Below, piece by piece: positions 12,044 through 21,794 of a DNA stretch of 64,000 nt. The stretch is taken from the NCBI GenBank assembly GCA_019671005.1, contig CM033747.1:25695188-25759187 (forward strand). The letters are read 5' to 3'. A program made the position numbers and the translations under genes. Every line of letters begins with the position of its first letter. Positions within the stretch are counted from its first letter, which is position 1. Below the pieces are notes generated by a model, which was given only the letters and a program-made list of their open reading frames with translations, made no database searches and had not been told where the DNA came from. This DNA comes from Hibiscus mutabilis. Taxonomy: Eukaryota; Streptophyta; Magnoliopsida; Malvales; Malvaceae.

Positions 12044-13253
12044 TTAACTGTATACTATCGCGGGAGCCCTTGCTGTCAATTGAAAGGTACCACCACTCTG
12101 ATGTCCCGTCACATGACTCGTCCATTCTCTAGCAAAATTGCGGCCCTTATGTGCTGCGAAAAAGTTTCTCTGATTCTGAACTAGGGCGGCATCCAAAGCC
12201 TCAAGACAATATCTCAAGAAGTGGTCCAGTGATCCGCATCCATAGCATACCTTGACATTGTTAAAACACTCTTCATGGTGCTTACGCTCACACTGGGCAC
12301 ATACTGATGCATACGACCCTCTAGACGAGCCTCTTAAACTCATGGCAGAACATAAGTTAGGCTTCCTATGCCTCGCAGAGGCAGACCTGCTATCGGATCT
12401 TCTTGACTGATTCGATGCTCTACCTCTCTGGCTCTAATTTCCTCGATTCATTCTCAAGGAGAACTGAGACTGATTAGAGTGAGAATAACTCCCTCCACTC
12501 GTATTGACATGGCACCCAGCCCGACTATACGTCAACCTTTACACTTGCTCAAGGGACTTAGCACCAGCGGCCAAATCAGAAAACACTGTTGGTAGATCCG
12601 CTGTCAAGAACATTTGTATTTCCTTCCACAACCCTTTTCTGAACTACTTACATTTCATCTTCTCTGTGGTAAAAAGTTCTGGAGCATACCTACTCAACTG
12701 TAAGAACTCTTGTTCATACTCATAAATCGGTCGATTTTCTTACACTAGGTGGGTAAATCGATCTCGCAGCCTATCTATGTGAGCTTCTCTAACATACTAC
12801 TTCACAACTCGCCAAGAAAATATCCCAAGTGGGTCGGTTAGGATACCAACCTAACTCCACTGTCTTCCACCACTCACGAGTATTCTTCTTCAGAAGAGAA
12901 ATAACACACTTCAACTTGTCTCTTGGTTCCAGACCTATTTAACACAAGATCCAATGCGTATCCATCAACCATTGATCTGCTTTGATTGGGTTGTCTTATC
13001 CCGACCCCAAAAAATTCATTACACCATATTTACGAAGCCACTTGTTTAGGGCTTCCTGAAGGGAAGCGAGAGTTATTGGGATAGCCTTAACTATCCGATC
13101 AAACGCCTTATGCAGATGAGAGAAGTAATTGGATCTTTGCTGCCCTTCACTCTCTGACCTTTCCTCAGTTTCCGAGATAAAATCCTCATCAAAGCTTTCC
13201 TCTCCATAGCCCCAACTCTTTTTTGGATCATGGGCTCTTCTAGGCATGTTCAA
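12044..13253 (-). pseudogene. Gypsy gag remnant with CCHC knuckle
   Basis: The frame from 13253 begins MNMPRRAHDPKK and runs to 12996. Beyond a stop the sequence still reads like a Retrotrans_gag domain (NPIKADQWLMDTHWIL, REWWKTVELGW). A separate frame at 12044-12343 carries a CXXC/H/C segment and then a perfect CX2CX4HX4C knuckle, CYGCGSLDHFLRYC (about 12205-12247), that would bind element RNA. At least four stops or shifts separate the pieces. Confidence 0.75.
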
Positions 13254-13390
13254 ATTGCATAGATAACAAACAAAGTTACTCCATCAGATATTCAGCCTTA
13301 ATATGAGTACGACTTCGATTTGTGAGCATGTATTCACTAGACACCCTTTTACGACTCTCTATCACCTGAGGGTTTCTAGATCTGGTTAAA

Positions 13391-13407
13391 CTTAAGCTCT
13401 GATACCA
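13391..13407 (-). other. Primer binding site, tRNA-iMet type (Gypsy)
   Basis: The minus strand reads TGGTATCAGAGCTTAAG directly after the LTR end. It fits priming by initiator tRNA-Met, and it fixes the direction of the element and the LTR edge. Confidence 0.85.
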
Positions 13408-13412
13408 CTAAA

Positions 13413-15407
13413 TATAACACCCTAAACCCTTGTCACATTGGGCCTCAAGCCCAAACCCATAAATAAAAATTTGCGAGCGAGTTTAGCCTAAATACTTAAT
13501 TTCATAAACCGTATTAATTTAAAAAGAGTTATACAAATATTCAAGCGTTACTTTGGATCTCCAATTTAAAACATAATAAGTTAAAACATTCGATATGGAA
13601 AATAAATCAAAAGGAGTTACATATACAAAACATAAGGGTCCTATAAATACATTGCCCCTACAAATTTAAGTAATGTACTATTCACATATTGATGTACTGA
13701 AGTCCTACTCCGATGGCTCATTGCAAAGTACGCAGCAACCTAAAGACTTGCGTAAGGAAATAACAATTCCAAACGCTGAGTTCGAAAGCTCAATGGATAC
13801 ACCTCTATTATACTATACTTCATGCAGATCATAAACATAAGCATGTAGTCAAGCAATGATTAAGTAGCATGAATATAAAGTGGCGTACCTCTAATCACCT
13901 AAACACATGGAATCAAAATAATCAATCATTTATTCAAATAAGGGCTCACAAGGCCCCACATACCATACCATACTATGTCATATGAGAGTAAGGCCGGGTC
14001 ACTTAGCATCGGTACATACACTCCGGGTGAGGTCGGGTCACATAGCATTGGAACATACACCCTGGGTGAGGCCGGGTCACATAGCATCAGAACATATACC
14101 CTGCTCAAAATCATCCCTCGAGCACATACGGATGAGGCCTGGGTTACATAGCATCGATAACCTTTATCCGCTCATCTTACCATGGTGTTGCAACACATTC
14201 TTGGGCATCCGATTTCTCAGTTTTACAATTCATTTCATACCTCTAGGGACCCATTAGGACATTTACCTCGAATTATGATACCCCGAATGTAAACTCAATT
14301 TTCTTGGGCAGATTGCCCAGCGAGTACCGATACTCCTATATGGGTATCGGTACGACCCTCTAGGTATCATTACTCATCCACGAGTACTGATACTCAATTT
14401 AGGTTTGAAAGAAATAAAAATTACCAAGCCGTACCGATACGCTCACCTCCGTATCGGTACTCGATATTGGTGCGTGAATCACCCCGTACTGGTACCCTCA
14501 CCTTTGCGTACCAGTACGTGAAAGCCTTCTTCAGGCAATAGAACAGTAGTACCGATATGTTCTCTAGCATACTGGTACATGAAAGCGTTACTGGAATTCC
14601 TATTAAGCAAGGGGTACCGATACTCGGGAAGACGTACTAGTACGCCCTTCATAACTCGACTCCTTCCCTAGAGGGGGTACCATTACTACACCACCCCGTA
14701 CCGGTACGCGAACCCAGATTTCCAGGTCTGGGGTTCGAATTTCTCATTTTTAACCCACAAACTAACTTAGTAACCCCAAAACTCGACATATAACTTATGG
14801 AAGGTGTTTAGGGTCAATTTCTACCAGTTTTCACGTTATTAACATTAGTTTTAGATTTTTCCATTAACACTCATCAAGATCATTCAAGCATACTCAAATC
14901 ACCAAAATGACATACAAAGCAATTATCCTTATGATATGCAAGAAACTAGGAATTGGAAGTGTACTAACCTTCTTCAAAACACCACCAACCCTTGTTATCC
15001 TTGATTTCAAGCTTTGCCCTTGCCTTGAGCCTTAAAGTGCTCACCAAGCTCTTTAACTATACCCAAATGTTGTACAACGAATTACAACACTCCCAAGAGG
15101 TAAAAGAGAACTAAAGAAGGTTTAACATAACAAAAAAATGAGATTAAACTCCTAAATCATGTTCTCCCTCACAAAACCTCTTCAAAACCCTAAGGTTTTC
15201 ATCTAACTCCAAACTTTGACATTCTTACCTCAAAAGATAGATCTCTTTGTCACCCCAAAAGTCCACTTACTAAAATACACTCATCTTCACTTCCAAGCCC
15301 AATACACAACAAAAAGAAACCCACTAAAGCTCTACATATGACCCAAAACACAAGGCACAAGGCTCAGATTAACCCGACCTTCGAATTTCGAAATTCGGGT
15401 CGTTAAA
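13413..15407 (-). repeat. LTR of the Gypsy chromovirus
   Basis: About 2.0 kb between the PBS and a minus-strand start in AACGACCCGAATTTCG, a common Gypsy LTR opening. It contains a 39-bp tandem repeat (13991-14107, with a diverged unit from 14135). It also holds a dense cluster of GTACCGATAC/GTATCGGTAC motifs (14315-14707). Only this 5' LTR is in the window. Confidence 0.72.
13991..14160. repeat. 39-bp tandem repeat inside the Gypsy LTR
   Basis: Units starting at 13991, 14030 and 14069 share the core GGCCGGGTCACATAGCATC and CATACACC. A fourth, diverged unit starts at 14135 after a 27-bp insertion. Confidence 0.85.
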
Positions 15408-15559
15408 TGGCTTACCTTTGTTGGTAGATATAGAAATCTCGAAACAATCTGATCTTCAATGGAAAATTGAAAAATCCCTCCAACATTTGGATTACTGCTT
15501 AGAAAGCTTTTTTTTTTAGTTTAAAAAATCATCTTCAAATTTTATTTCGTCTTTACTTT

Positions 15560-15985
15560 CACCCCAACGTTTGTTTAGTTGGCCTCCTCCTTTGTGTTGG
15601 TTCTATCAAAATATCATGTGATGCTTCTAGGGATGTCACTTCGGGATACTCTGAGCTGGCTGAAATTTGCCGTGACCACACCGGTTGCATTGTGGGGTGC
15701 CACAAAGCTTATTTTTTTTCTCTTTTGCCTGACGCAGCGGAAGCAGAAGCTATTCGTCTTAGTGTTTCTACTGCTGTGATCGAGGGATTCCACAACATTA
15801 CTGTGGAATCAGATAATGAAGGAGATATCCTAAATTTGTCCCTCTCTTTCTCATCCATATGTTTTTCTTTTATTCTTAGATTTTGTAATTGTGCCGCTGA
15901 CTGGATTGCAAAGTCTGTGACAAATGGCACTTGTCCTGCTCATTGGGTTTCTGACCCTCATCTTGCTCTTCAAAATTTTCTGTAA
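15560..15985 (+). pseudogene. RNase H-like (RVT_3 type) domain fragment
   Basis: The frame from 15617 reads CDASRDVTSGYSELAEICR, then AEAEAIRLSVSTAVIEGF, ESDNEGDIL and NCAADWIAKSVTNG. It ends HWVSDPHLALQNFL before a stop at 15983-15985. These are the four acidic positions of an RNase H fold (D, E, D, D) in the order seen in plant RVT_3 domains from LINE-type elements and related host proteins. The usual lead-in WPPPLCWF lies in another frame just upstream, so a frameshift separates it. About 30 residues expected between GDILNLS and FSFILRFCN are missing. No upstream RT is present. It could be a 5'-truncated LINE end or a broken host RNase H-like gene. Confidence 0.65.
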
Positions 15986-16116
15986 TCTTCCCTTTTTAAT
16001 TAAAGTCGCTCTCTTTTCGGAACAAAAAAAATACATGTCAATCTCAATAGAAATATTTTATTTCTACTTCGTCTAATATATAATTATTCTTTTATGTTTC
16101 ATTCAAATAAAATCAA

Positions 16117-16957
16117 GGGTAAAGTATATAAATAGTCACCTAATTTTTAGGATGCTTTTATTTTAGTCACCAAATTTTTAAGGTATTTTTTATTTTAATC
16201 ATTAAATTTTTAAAACTTGCAATATGATCTCTAAACTTTTAATTCGCTTTCATTAAGGTCACTTCCATTAACAACCGTTAAAAACGCTGACATGACCGTT
16301 ATTTTTTTCTTTCTCTTCCTCTGCTTTTTCCCTTCTCCTATGATATCCAAGGATCGATCAAAACTCTTTCCTTCTCGATAGGAAATGGATCTTCAATCAA
16401 TCAATTATTAGAGATAAAATTCGAAGCCTTTTTCTCTTTCTCATCCAAAATTAATGCTGGTATTTTCAGAGCATTCATGTGAATCCCGCTATAGCAATGT
16501 CATAGCTGAATATGGAAAAAAAATTCCAACCTTGTCTTAGAAGCTTACATGGGTTAACTGGAAATATGAACATTTTATCAGTATATTGACGTACCTAATA
16601 GCAATATTCATAGGATTGCTCTGAAAATGCCAGGATTAATTTTGGATGAGAGAGAAGAAGGTTTCGAAGTTCATCTCTAGTAATGGATCGGTTGAAAATC
16701 CATTTGCTATTGAGAAGGAAAGAGCTTTGATCAATCCTTGGACATCATAGGAGAAGGAATGAGGAAGAGGGAGAGGGAGAGGAAGAGAAAGAGAGAAGAA
16801 GAAAAAACTGATCACATCAACATTGTTAACGGTAGTTAATGGCGGTGACCTTAATAAAAACGAATTAAAAATTTAGCGACTATATTACAAATTTTAAAAG
16901 TTCAATGCCAAAATAAAAGAGCCCTAAAAGTTCGATAACCATTTAAGTAGTTTACCC
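16117..16957. mobile_element. Foldback MULE-type miniature element
   Basis: Termini are GGGTAAA and TTTACCC, flanked by a perfect 9-bp target duplication TAAAATCAA at 16108-16116 and 16958-16966. The two arms (about 16117-16473 and 16617-16957) are near-complementary along their whole length, leaving a loop of about 140 bp. There is no transposase. The 9-bp duplication and long terminal inverted repeats are the hallmark of Mutator-like elements. Confidence 0.88.
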
Positions 16958-16966
16958 TAAAATCAA

Positions 16967-17872
16967 ACACAAACTTTCATTTGGATTTACGTACAAAATA
17001 AAGTAGTTACCCTTAGAAAGCAAATAAGAGGTATAACTTGCAACAAAAGCACTTAAAATTCAACGTAGAAACAACATACACGACTTTCAACCAAACTTCA
17101 TACTCGACTTCATAATCTTAAAAACAATAATGACATCAATTATCATCACCCACATATCAACAACCTCTAATCACAAAACACACTGCAAGACTGACGAAGT
17201 ATGCCGAAATCATTAACGGATCCCTGGATAGCACACATCACGTAGGACAAAGACGTGCTTTTACTCTACGTTACAAATGTCCATTCCATAGCTTACCAGC
17301 AAATGAGAGATTATTACTCTTACTAGCAAGAAGTTGGAGAATCAACATAGTAGTCATAGGCTTTGTTCGCAGCAAACAGGGACTATCTGTACAATTTCAC
17401 CTAGATTTCCTATAACCAGTCACAGTAGAAGAGATGGAAATAGACATATTTGGACAAAATTCAGTGGCCAAAATAAGCATATTATTCAGATAATAGTAAG
17501 CTGACATGGCTAAACTCTAAAGGGAATCTAAATCAATGCATGCTCAACCAAAATGTAAACCAACAAACATGAACAAACGAAAACCATTTACATTTCTGAT
17601 GTAAAACTATATGGTTTTGCATGTAAACTGCAAATGGAGCTTCTTCACCGACACACGTAAGCCCCCAAAAGCAGAGTATGGGAAATCATGGGCAAGCAGC
17701 AGCATACAACTATACAACCTTAACCTTCAAATGTTCATATAGGCCGGTACAATGTTTCCCGGCCTTCACCAAAGATCCTTACTTCTGTATACTTCTTATC
17801 CGCAAACACGAACAGGCAAAGAAAAATGATAAAAAGAGAAGAAAAACCACTAGAATGCTTTGATAAAGTCAA
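16967..17872. other. Gene-free stretch, possible 3' UTR of the broken gene at 17873
   Basis: No coding region, RNA gene or repeat boundary recognised. It lies directly downstream of the minus-strand stop codon at 17873-17875, so part may be a former 3' untranslated region (inference). Confidence 0.3.
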
Positions 17873-17997
17873 TCAGGAGGCAACAGCGGACTCTGCAGAG
17901 CCAGAAGAAGCACTCGTTTCACCTGCTACATTCTTCAGTTTATGAGCACTGCAGTATGCTGCAGACCTGGATTCAGAGACATCGCCAATATCCAAGG
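17873..17997 (-). pseudogene. C-terminal exon piece of an unrecognised host gene
   Basis: The minus strand reads an open frame of about 41 codons ending in TGA (17873-17875). Its composition is protein-like, including RSAAYCSAHKLKNV and a Ser/Ala-rich tail ending AESAVAS. I do not recognise the family. At 17998 the sequence switches abruptly to a CAGTGTTT... GC-rich repeat rather than to a splice acceptor, so the upstream part was lost or displaced by that repeat. It is the only host-like coding end in this part of the window. Confidence 0.4.
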
Positions 17998-18150
17998 CAG
18001 TGTTTAAAAAAGCGAGCTTGGGGCGCGCCAAGGCGCTAAGGCGCAAGGCTCAAAGGTCACAACGCTTAATTATCTCCGGGCGCAGCGATTTTAATGAAGC
18101 CTTCAAAAGGCGCGTAAGGCGGTGAGGCGCGTCCTTTCGGCGCTTAATCT
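17998..18150. repeat. GC-rich GGCGC repeat remnant (possible hAT-type end)
   Basis: Opens CAGTGTTTAAAAAAGCG, then carries reiterated AAGGCGC units. CAGTG-type ends with GGCGC arrays occur in plant hAT-like nonautonomous repeats (family knowledge). No matching second end or 8-bp duplication was found, so the class is uncertain. Confidence 0.35.
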
Positions 18151-18445
18151 AAAATGTAACTGTATATAACCGGCAGCCATGGAAGGAGAAGCTTAGGGAA
18201 AAGAAATCTCAAAAGAATAACCCAAAGGGAAAGGAGGAGAAGGAGAACTGGTGAGAAGTTACAATGGTCACCTTAAGACATGCAATGGAGGAGGAGGTGT
18301 GTAGCTGAGAAGAAGCTTGGAAAAATAAATAAAAAAACAGATAGAAAACGGAAAACTGAAAGAATTTGTCGAAGAAGAAGAAGATGAGAAAGGGAACGAG
18401 TGAAGGAAAAAAGATGAATTTTTTAACTCAAAAGTAGCTGAGAAG
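18151..18445. other. Gene-free purine-rich stretch
   Basis: Purine-rich on the plus strand (GGAGAAG-type runs). No coding sequence is supported. It is the left flank of the Copia insertion at 18446, and the right flank continues at 20939 with similar purine-rich sequence. Confidence 0.3.
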
Positions 18446-18835
18446 AAGTTGTGATCCAAATTCTTTTGGGATTTGGTTTAAAGTTAGAATCCTACTTTTA
18501 GTAGATCTTGTTTACTTTATATTAATTAAAGGTATGAAACTCAGTTTGAGTAGAATTTGTTTCTATGCAAGTTTCCTCTGTAAACAAAGAATCTATCCTT
18601 ATAAATAGATACTAGGGATTAGGGGATTAGGCAGACTCTTTCTCCATCATAGTGAAAATTCTCCTCTGCCCGTGGTTTAGGCAGAACACCATAAATCAGT
18701 TGTAATCTCTTTCTCCATCATAGTGAAAATTCTCCTTTGTCCGTGGTTTTTCCATGTAAATTCTTGGTGTTACTTTTCTTTTCTGAGTTTGCGCTTATTT
18801 ACTTGTCTCGTCATTATCGTCCCGGTAGTAAAACA
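18446..18835 (+). repeat. 5' LTR of Copia derivative
   Basis: Matches 20586-20933 nearly throughout but carries an extra tandem duplication of about 70 bp (TCTTTCTCCATCATAGTG at about 18639 and again at about 18708). A TATAAATA promoter box lies at 18600-18607, with its counterpart at 20745-20752. Confidence 0.85.
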
Positions 18836-18838
18836 AAT

Positions 18839-18852
18839 TGGCATCAGAGCTT
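18839..18852 (+). other. Primer binding site of Copia derivative
   Basis: TGGCATCAGAGCTT follows the LTR end by 3 bases. It is the tRNA-iMet site with one T-to-C change. Confidence 0.75.
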
Positions 18853-18870
18853 TTCAGGTTACTCAGGATA

Positions 18871-19620
18871 ATGACGACGATGAAGTATGAAATTCTGCTG
18901 CTAGATCGCAATGTCAGGTTTTCGCTATGGCAGGTGAAGGTTTGAGATGTTCTTGTTCAGATGGATTTAGATGATGCATTAGATGGGTTTAATAATATGC
19001 CGAAAGAATGGTCGGATACTGAGAAGCGCCGCAAGGATAAGAAAGTTGCTTCCCAGATCCGTTTGCACTTATCAAACAGTATTTTGTAGGATGTTCACAA
19101 AAAGAAGACAGCTGTCGATTTATGGGCAAAATTGGAATAAATTTGCATGAAGAAAACTTTGACCAACAAGTTGCTCCTGAAGCAATGCCTATACTCCTAC
19201 AAGTTAGCAGAAGGTTCGTGTCTTAACAACCACCTATCTGATTTCAAGGAGATCATCTCAGATTTGGAAACGATTGAGGTAAAGTACAATGAGGAAGACT
19301 TAGGTTTGATTTTACTTTGCTCATTGCCTGTTTCATATTCGTCTGTTAGAAGCACCCTCCTACATAACCGTGATACCCTTAATCTTGAAGAGGTATATGA
19401 TAATTTGAATTCACATGACAGGATGCAACATCTTACTGGCTTCGAGTTTCAAACAGATGGTCTCATGGTGCATGGATCGACTAGTTCAGACCGGGGAAGA
19501 AAATGTGATCGTAATTTCAGCAGTCAAAATAGAGGTAGGTCCAAGTCGTCAAATTGAGGTAAAACATGTTATTTCTGTAAAAGAAAAGGTCATATTAAAT
19601 CTGAGTGTTATAGATTAATA
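18871..19620 (+). pseudogene. Copia gag (UBN2 plus CCHC) with four nonsense codons
   Basis: The frame starts at ATG 18871 (MTTMKYEILLLDRNVRFSLW) and is read through stops at 18943, 19087, 19138 and 19555. The remainder is a normal UBN2 gag (WSDTEKRRKDKKVASQIRL, LKQCLYSYKLAEGS, NHLSDFKEIISDL, LCSLPVSYSSVRSTLL). It ends in a zinc knuckle CYFCKRKGHIKSEC of exact CX2CX4HX4C spacing at about 19568-19609. Each stop is one C-to-T change from the codon expected at that place (CGA, CAG, CAA, CGA). Without the stops it would be a gag of Tork/Tnt1-like type. It lies immediately after the PBS. Confidence 0.82.
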
Positions 19621-19730
19621 ATAAGATAAAGAGGGAATCTAAGAATTAGAATTCCAATGAAGATGAAGCTAATACTGTAGAGGAGTATAATGACGGTGAA
19701 GTTTTAGTTGCTTCCGACGAAGACTCTATA

Positions 19731-20510
19731 GTGAGTGAAGAGTGTATTCTTGACTCTAGTAGTAGTTTTCATATGAGTCCAAATCGGGATTGGTTTGCGA
19801 CATATAAACCTGTGTTTACAGGTGCTGTCTTGTTGGGAAATAATGTCTCTTATAAAGTTGCAGGTATTGGCACAATCAAGATTAAGATGTTCAATGGAAT
19901 TGTTCGAAAACTTGGTAATGTGAAGCATGTTCCAGATTTAAGAAGAAATCTGATTCCATTAAGTACTCTAGATTCAAAAGGGTACAGATACTCCAATGAA
20001 GGTGGAGCTATGAAAATTTGCAAGGGCGCTCTCATTGTGATGAAAGGGTATAAAAGAGCAGCCAATTTTTATGTTCTACAAGGTTCAACTATTTTAGGTG
20101 ATGCATCAGTTGTTTCCTCTAGCATGTCAAATGACGATGTTACTGATGAAGGCGTCTTGACTGAATCAAGTAAAAGAGGATTTTGTGTTGAACATGACAA
20201 CCGTGGGCATAACGGTTATGGTAGGCAGAAAAGAGTTCAATTTCGTGGGCATAACGAATTTGAAAAGAAGAATAAAGTTGAATTCCGTGGGTATAACGGA
20301 TTTGAGAAGCTTAAGAGAGTTCGATTTGCTTCAAAGATAAATAATGAGAAAGGTAGTAGTGCCATTGATGATCGGGATCGTGTTATTGCTCGTGGTGATA
20401 TAGTTGTGAGCAAAGTTGGCACTAATGTTGATCTTACCGACGTGAAGACTAAATTACCTTGTACATCCAAGCTTGGGCAAAGCTTGGATTCGGTCGGTGT
20501 TTATTGCTGA
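19731..20510 (+). pseudogene. Copia protease/pre-integrase segment fused to a repetitive spacer
   Basis: An open frame of 259 codons. It opens with the Copia protease block (ILDSSSSFHMSPNRDWF); the usual DSG is DSS, so the catalytic triad is altered. The beta-rich GAG-pre-integrase region follows (GNVKHVPDLRRNLIPLSTLD, GYKRAANFYVLQGST). From about residue 150 a spacer takes over, with three imperfect repeats of about 14 residues (KRVQFRGHNEFEK, NKVEFRGYNGFEK, KRVRF). The last 20 residues (TKLPCTSKLGQSLDSVGVYC) look like the extreme C-terminus of Copia pol. So the whole integrase-RT-RNase H block was lost with the frame kept open. No function is claimed. Confidence 0.7.
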
Positions 20511-20572
20511 AGACTACCCCTTGAAGGGGTTTCGTGGAATATGTGGAGATATTGTTCGACAAGAATTTGTCT

Positions 20573-20585
20573 CAAGGTGGAGATT
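20573..20585 (+). other. Polypurine tract of Copia derivative
   Basis: CAAGGTGGAGATT directly before the 3' LTR start TGTTAGAG, in the position for plus-strand priming. Confidence 0.75.
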
Positions 20586-20933
20586 TGTTAGAGTTGTGAT
20601 CCAAATTCTTTTGGGATTTGGTTTAAAGTTAGAATCCTACTTTTAGTAGATCTTGTTTACTTTATATTAGTTAAAGGTAGAAAACTCAGTTTGAGTAGAA
20701 TTTGTTTCTATGTAAGTTTCCTCTATAAACAAGGAATCTATCCCTATAAATAGATACTAGGGATTAGGGGGTTAGACAGAACATCATAAATCAGTTGTAA
20801 TCTCTTTCTCCTTCATAGTGAAAGTTCTCATCCTCTGCCCGTAGTTTTTCCACGTAAATTCTTGGTGTTATTTTTCTTTTCTGCGTTTGTGCTTATTTAC
20901 TTGTCTCGTCATTATTGTCCCGGTAGTATAACA
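20586..20933 (+). repeat. 3' LTR of Copia derivative
   Basis: 348 bp, TGTTAGAG to TATAACA, matching the 5' LTR apart from the 70-bp duplication and scattered substitutions. Confidence 0.85.
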
Positions 20934-20938
20934 ATAAG

Positions 20939-21302
20939 AGAGGTAGGGTTGGTGACTGGAGTAAGGGGATAGGGTTGTTTGGAGATCGAGATCGGAGGAG
21001 AAGGAAAATGTGGGGTTGTAATTTGAGGTTTAGGGTTTTGGTATAAAATTTAATTATTTTTCATTTTAATTATTTTATTTAATATTAATAATAAAATATA
21101 ATTTTTGTTTTATTTAAAATTATTTTTATATTTTAGTAATACTAAAATATGCCATGTCATACAAAATATTAATAAAATACGTCAGAGTGATTAAAACAAG
21201 AGTAATTCAAAAGTTCAGTTATTAAATTGAAAATTTTGAAAGTTTAGTGACCAAAATAGGAGTGAGAAGATAGTTGAGTGATGAATGATGTAATTTACCC
21301 TT
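20939..21302. repeat. One-sided MULE-type end in AT-rich DNA
   Basis: Sequence from about 21150 to 21302, read on the minus strand, opens GGGTAAATTACATC and continues with the CACT/TTTGGTCAC pattern seen in the MULE at 16117-16957. No matching left arm is present next to it, so it is a truncated copy. 21303-21680 is AT-rich and holds nothing I recognise. Confidence 0.4.
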
Positions 21303-21689
21303 AACTTTATTTCGTTTTAGGTTTAAAAATTTCTTGTAACATTTTAAGCCATTTTAATATTATTTTAGAAATATATTATTTTACTGACAACCAGTTGATC
21401 TGATGGGATGATACACTAAATCCTTTAAGAAAAATTAGAAATTATTATAAAATATATTTTAAAGAATTCTTTTATAACTATATAATTGGAGTGTAAGTTA
21501 CCTATGACTATATAAGTTACAATACTTCGTCAATGGATTTGAGTGATTGCGGTTTGAATAATATTTTTAGATCTTAAGGATGTCTAAAAATATTTTTTAA
21601 ATATAAACTATTATAAATATAAAAGATTATTTGAAAAAATTATAAAAACGCTAAAACTTTATTAAAAAGGAAAAAGCAATATACCAAAA

Positions 21690-21760
21690 AAGATTTGGTG
21701 TAATGGCAAAGCATCTTGCTCTTTCAAGGAGAGAACTCGGGTTCGTACCTTCGAGAAGAC
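21690..21760 (+). repeat. tRNA-like segment, possible SINE head
   Basis: TGGTGTAATGG (21696-21706) fits the A box consensus of RNA polymerase III. GGTTCGTACC (21740-21749) fits the B box except for one base. Spacing is as in a tRNA. An imperfect anticodon-like stem (CTTG/CAAG) lies between them. It does not fold into a complete cloverleaf, so a tRNA-derived SINE or tRNA pseudogene is more likely than a working tRNA. Confidence 0.4.
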
Positions 21761-21794
21761 ATTGTTAAGAAGAAGAGTCACGAATTTTGAGAAA

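Larger units (their letters stand above)
10867..15407 (-). mobile_element. Gypsy chromovirus (Tekay/Del-like), truncated by insertion
   Basis: Reading the minus strand: LTR (13413-15407), PBS, gag with zinc knuckle, protease, then RT, which stops at 10867 where the Copia array is inserted. The rest of RT, RNase H, integrase and the second LTR are absent from this window and, if they survive, lie beyond its left edge. The RT and gag sequences resemble Tekay/Del chromoviruses (family recognition by eye). Several stops and frame changes make it non-functional. Confidence 0.8.
18446..20933 (+). mobile_element. Copia deletion derivative (gag plus protease only)
   Basis: Direct LTRs at 18446-18835 and 20586-20933, PBS after the first and PPT before the second, define a 2.49-kb plus-strand element. 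Flanks AGAAG (18441-18445) and ATAAG (20934-20938) match at 4 of 5 bases, a possible target duplication. The left LTR has lost its TGTTAG start. Internally there is gag (UBN2 and CCHC), a protease-like segment and a spacer. Integrase, RT and RNase H are deleted. Confidence 0.85.

Noticed and set aside
11934..12125. 63-codon minus-strand frame in the Gypsy protease region
   Set aside because: An out-of-frame shadow; the shifted frame with MDLGSTHS is the real protease remnant.
18268..18459. Ser/Phe-rich minus-strand frame of 63 codons
   Set aside because: Antisense to a purine-rich simple stretch; composition explains the frame.
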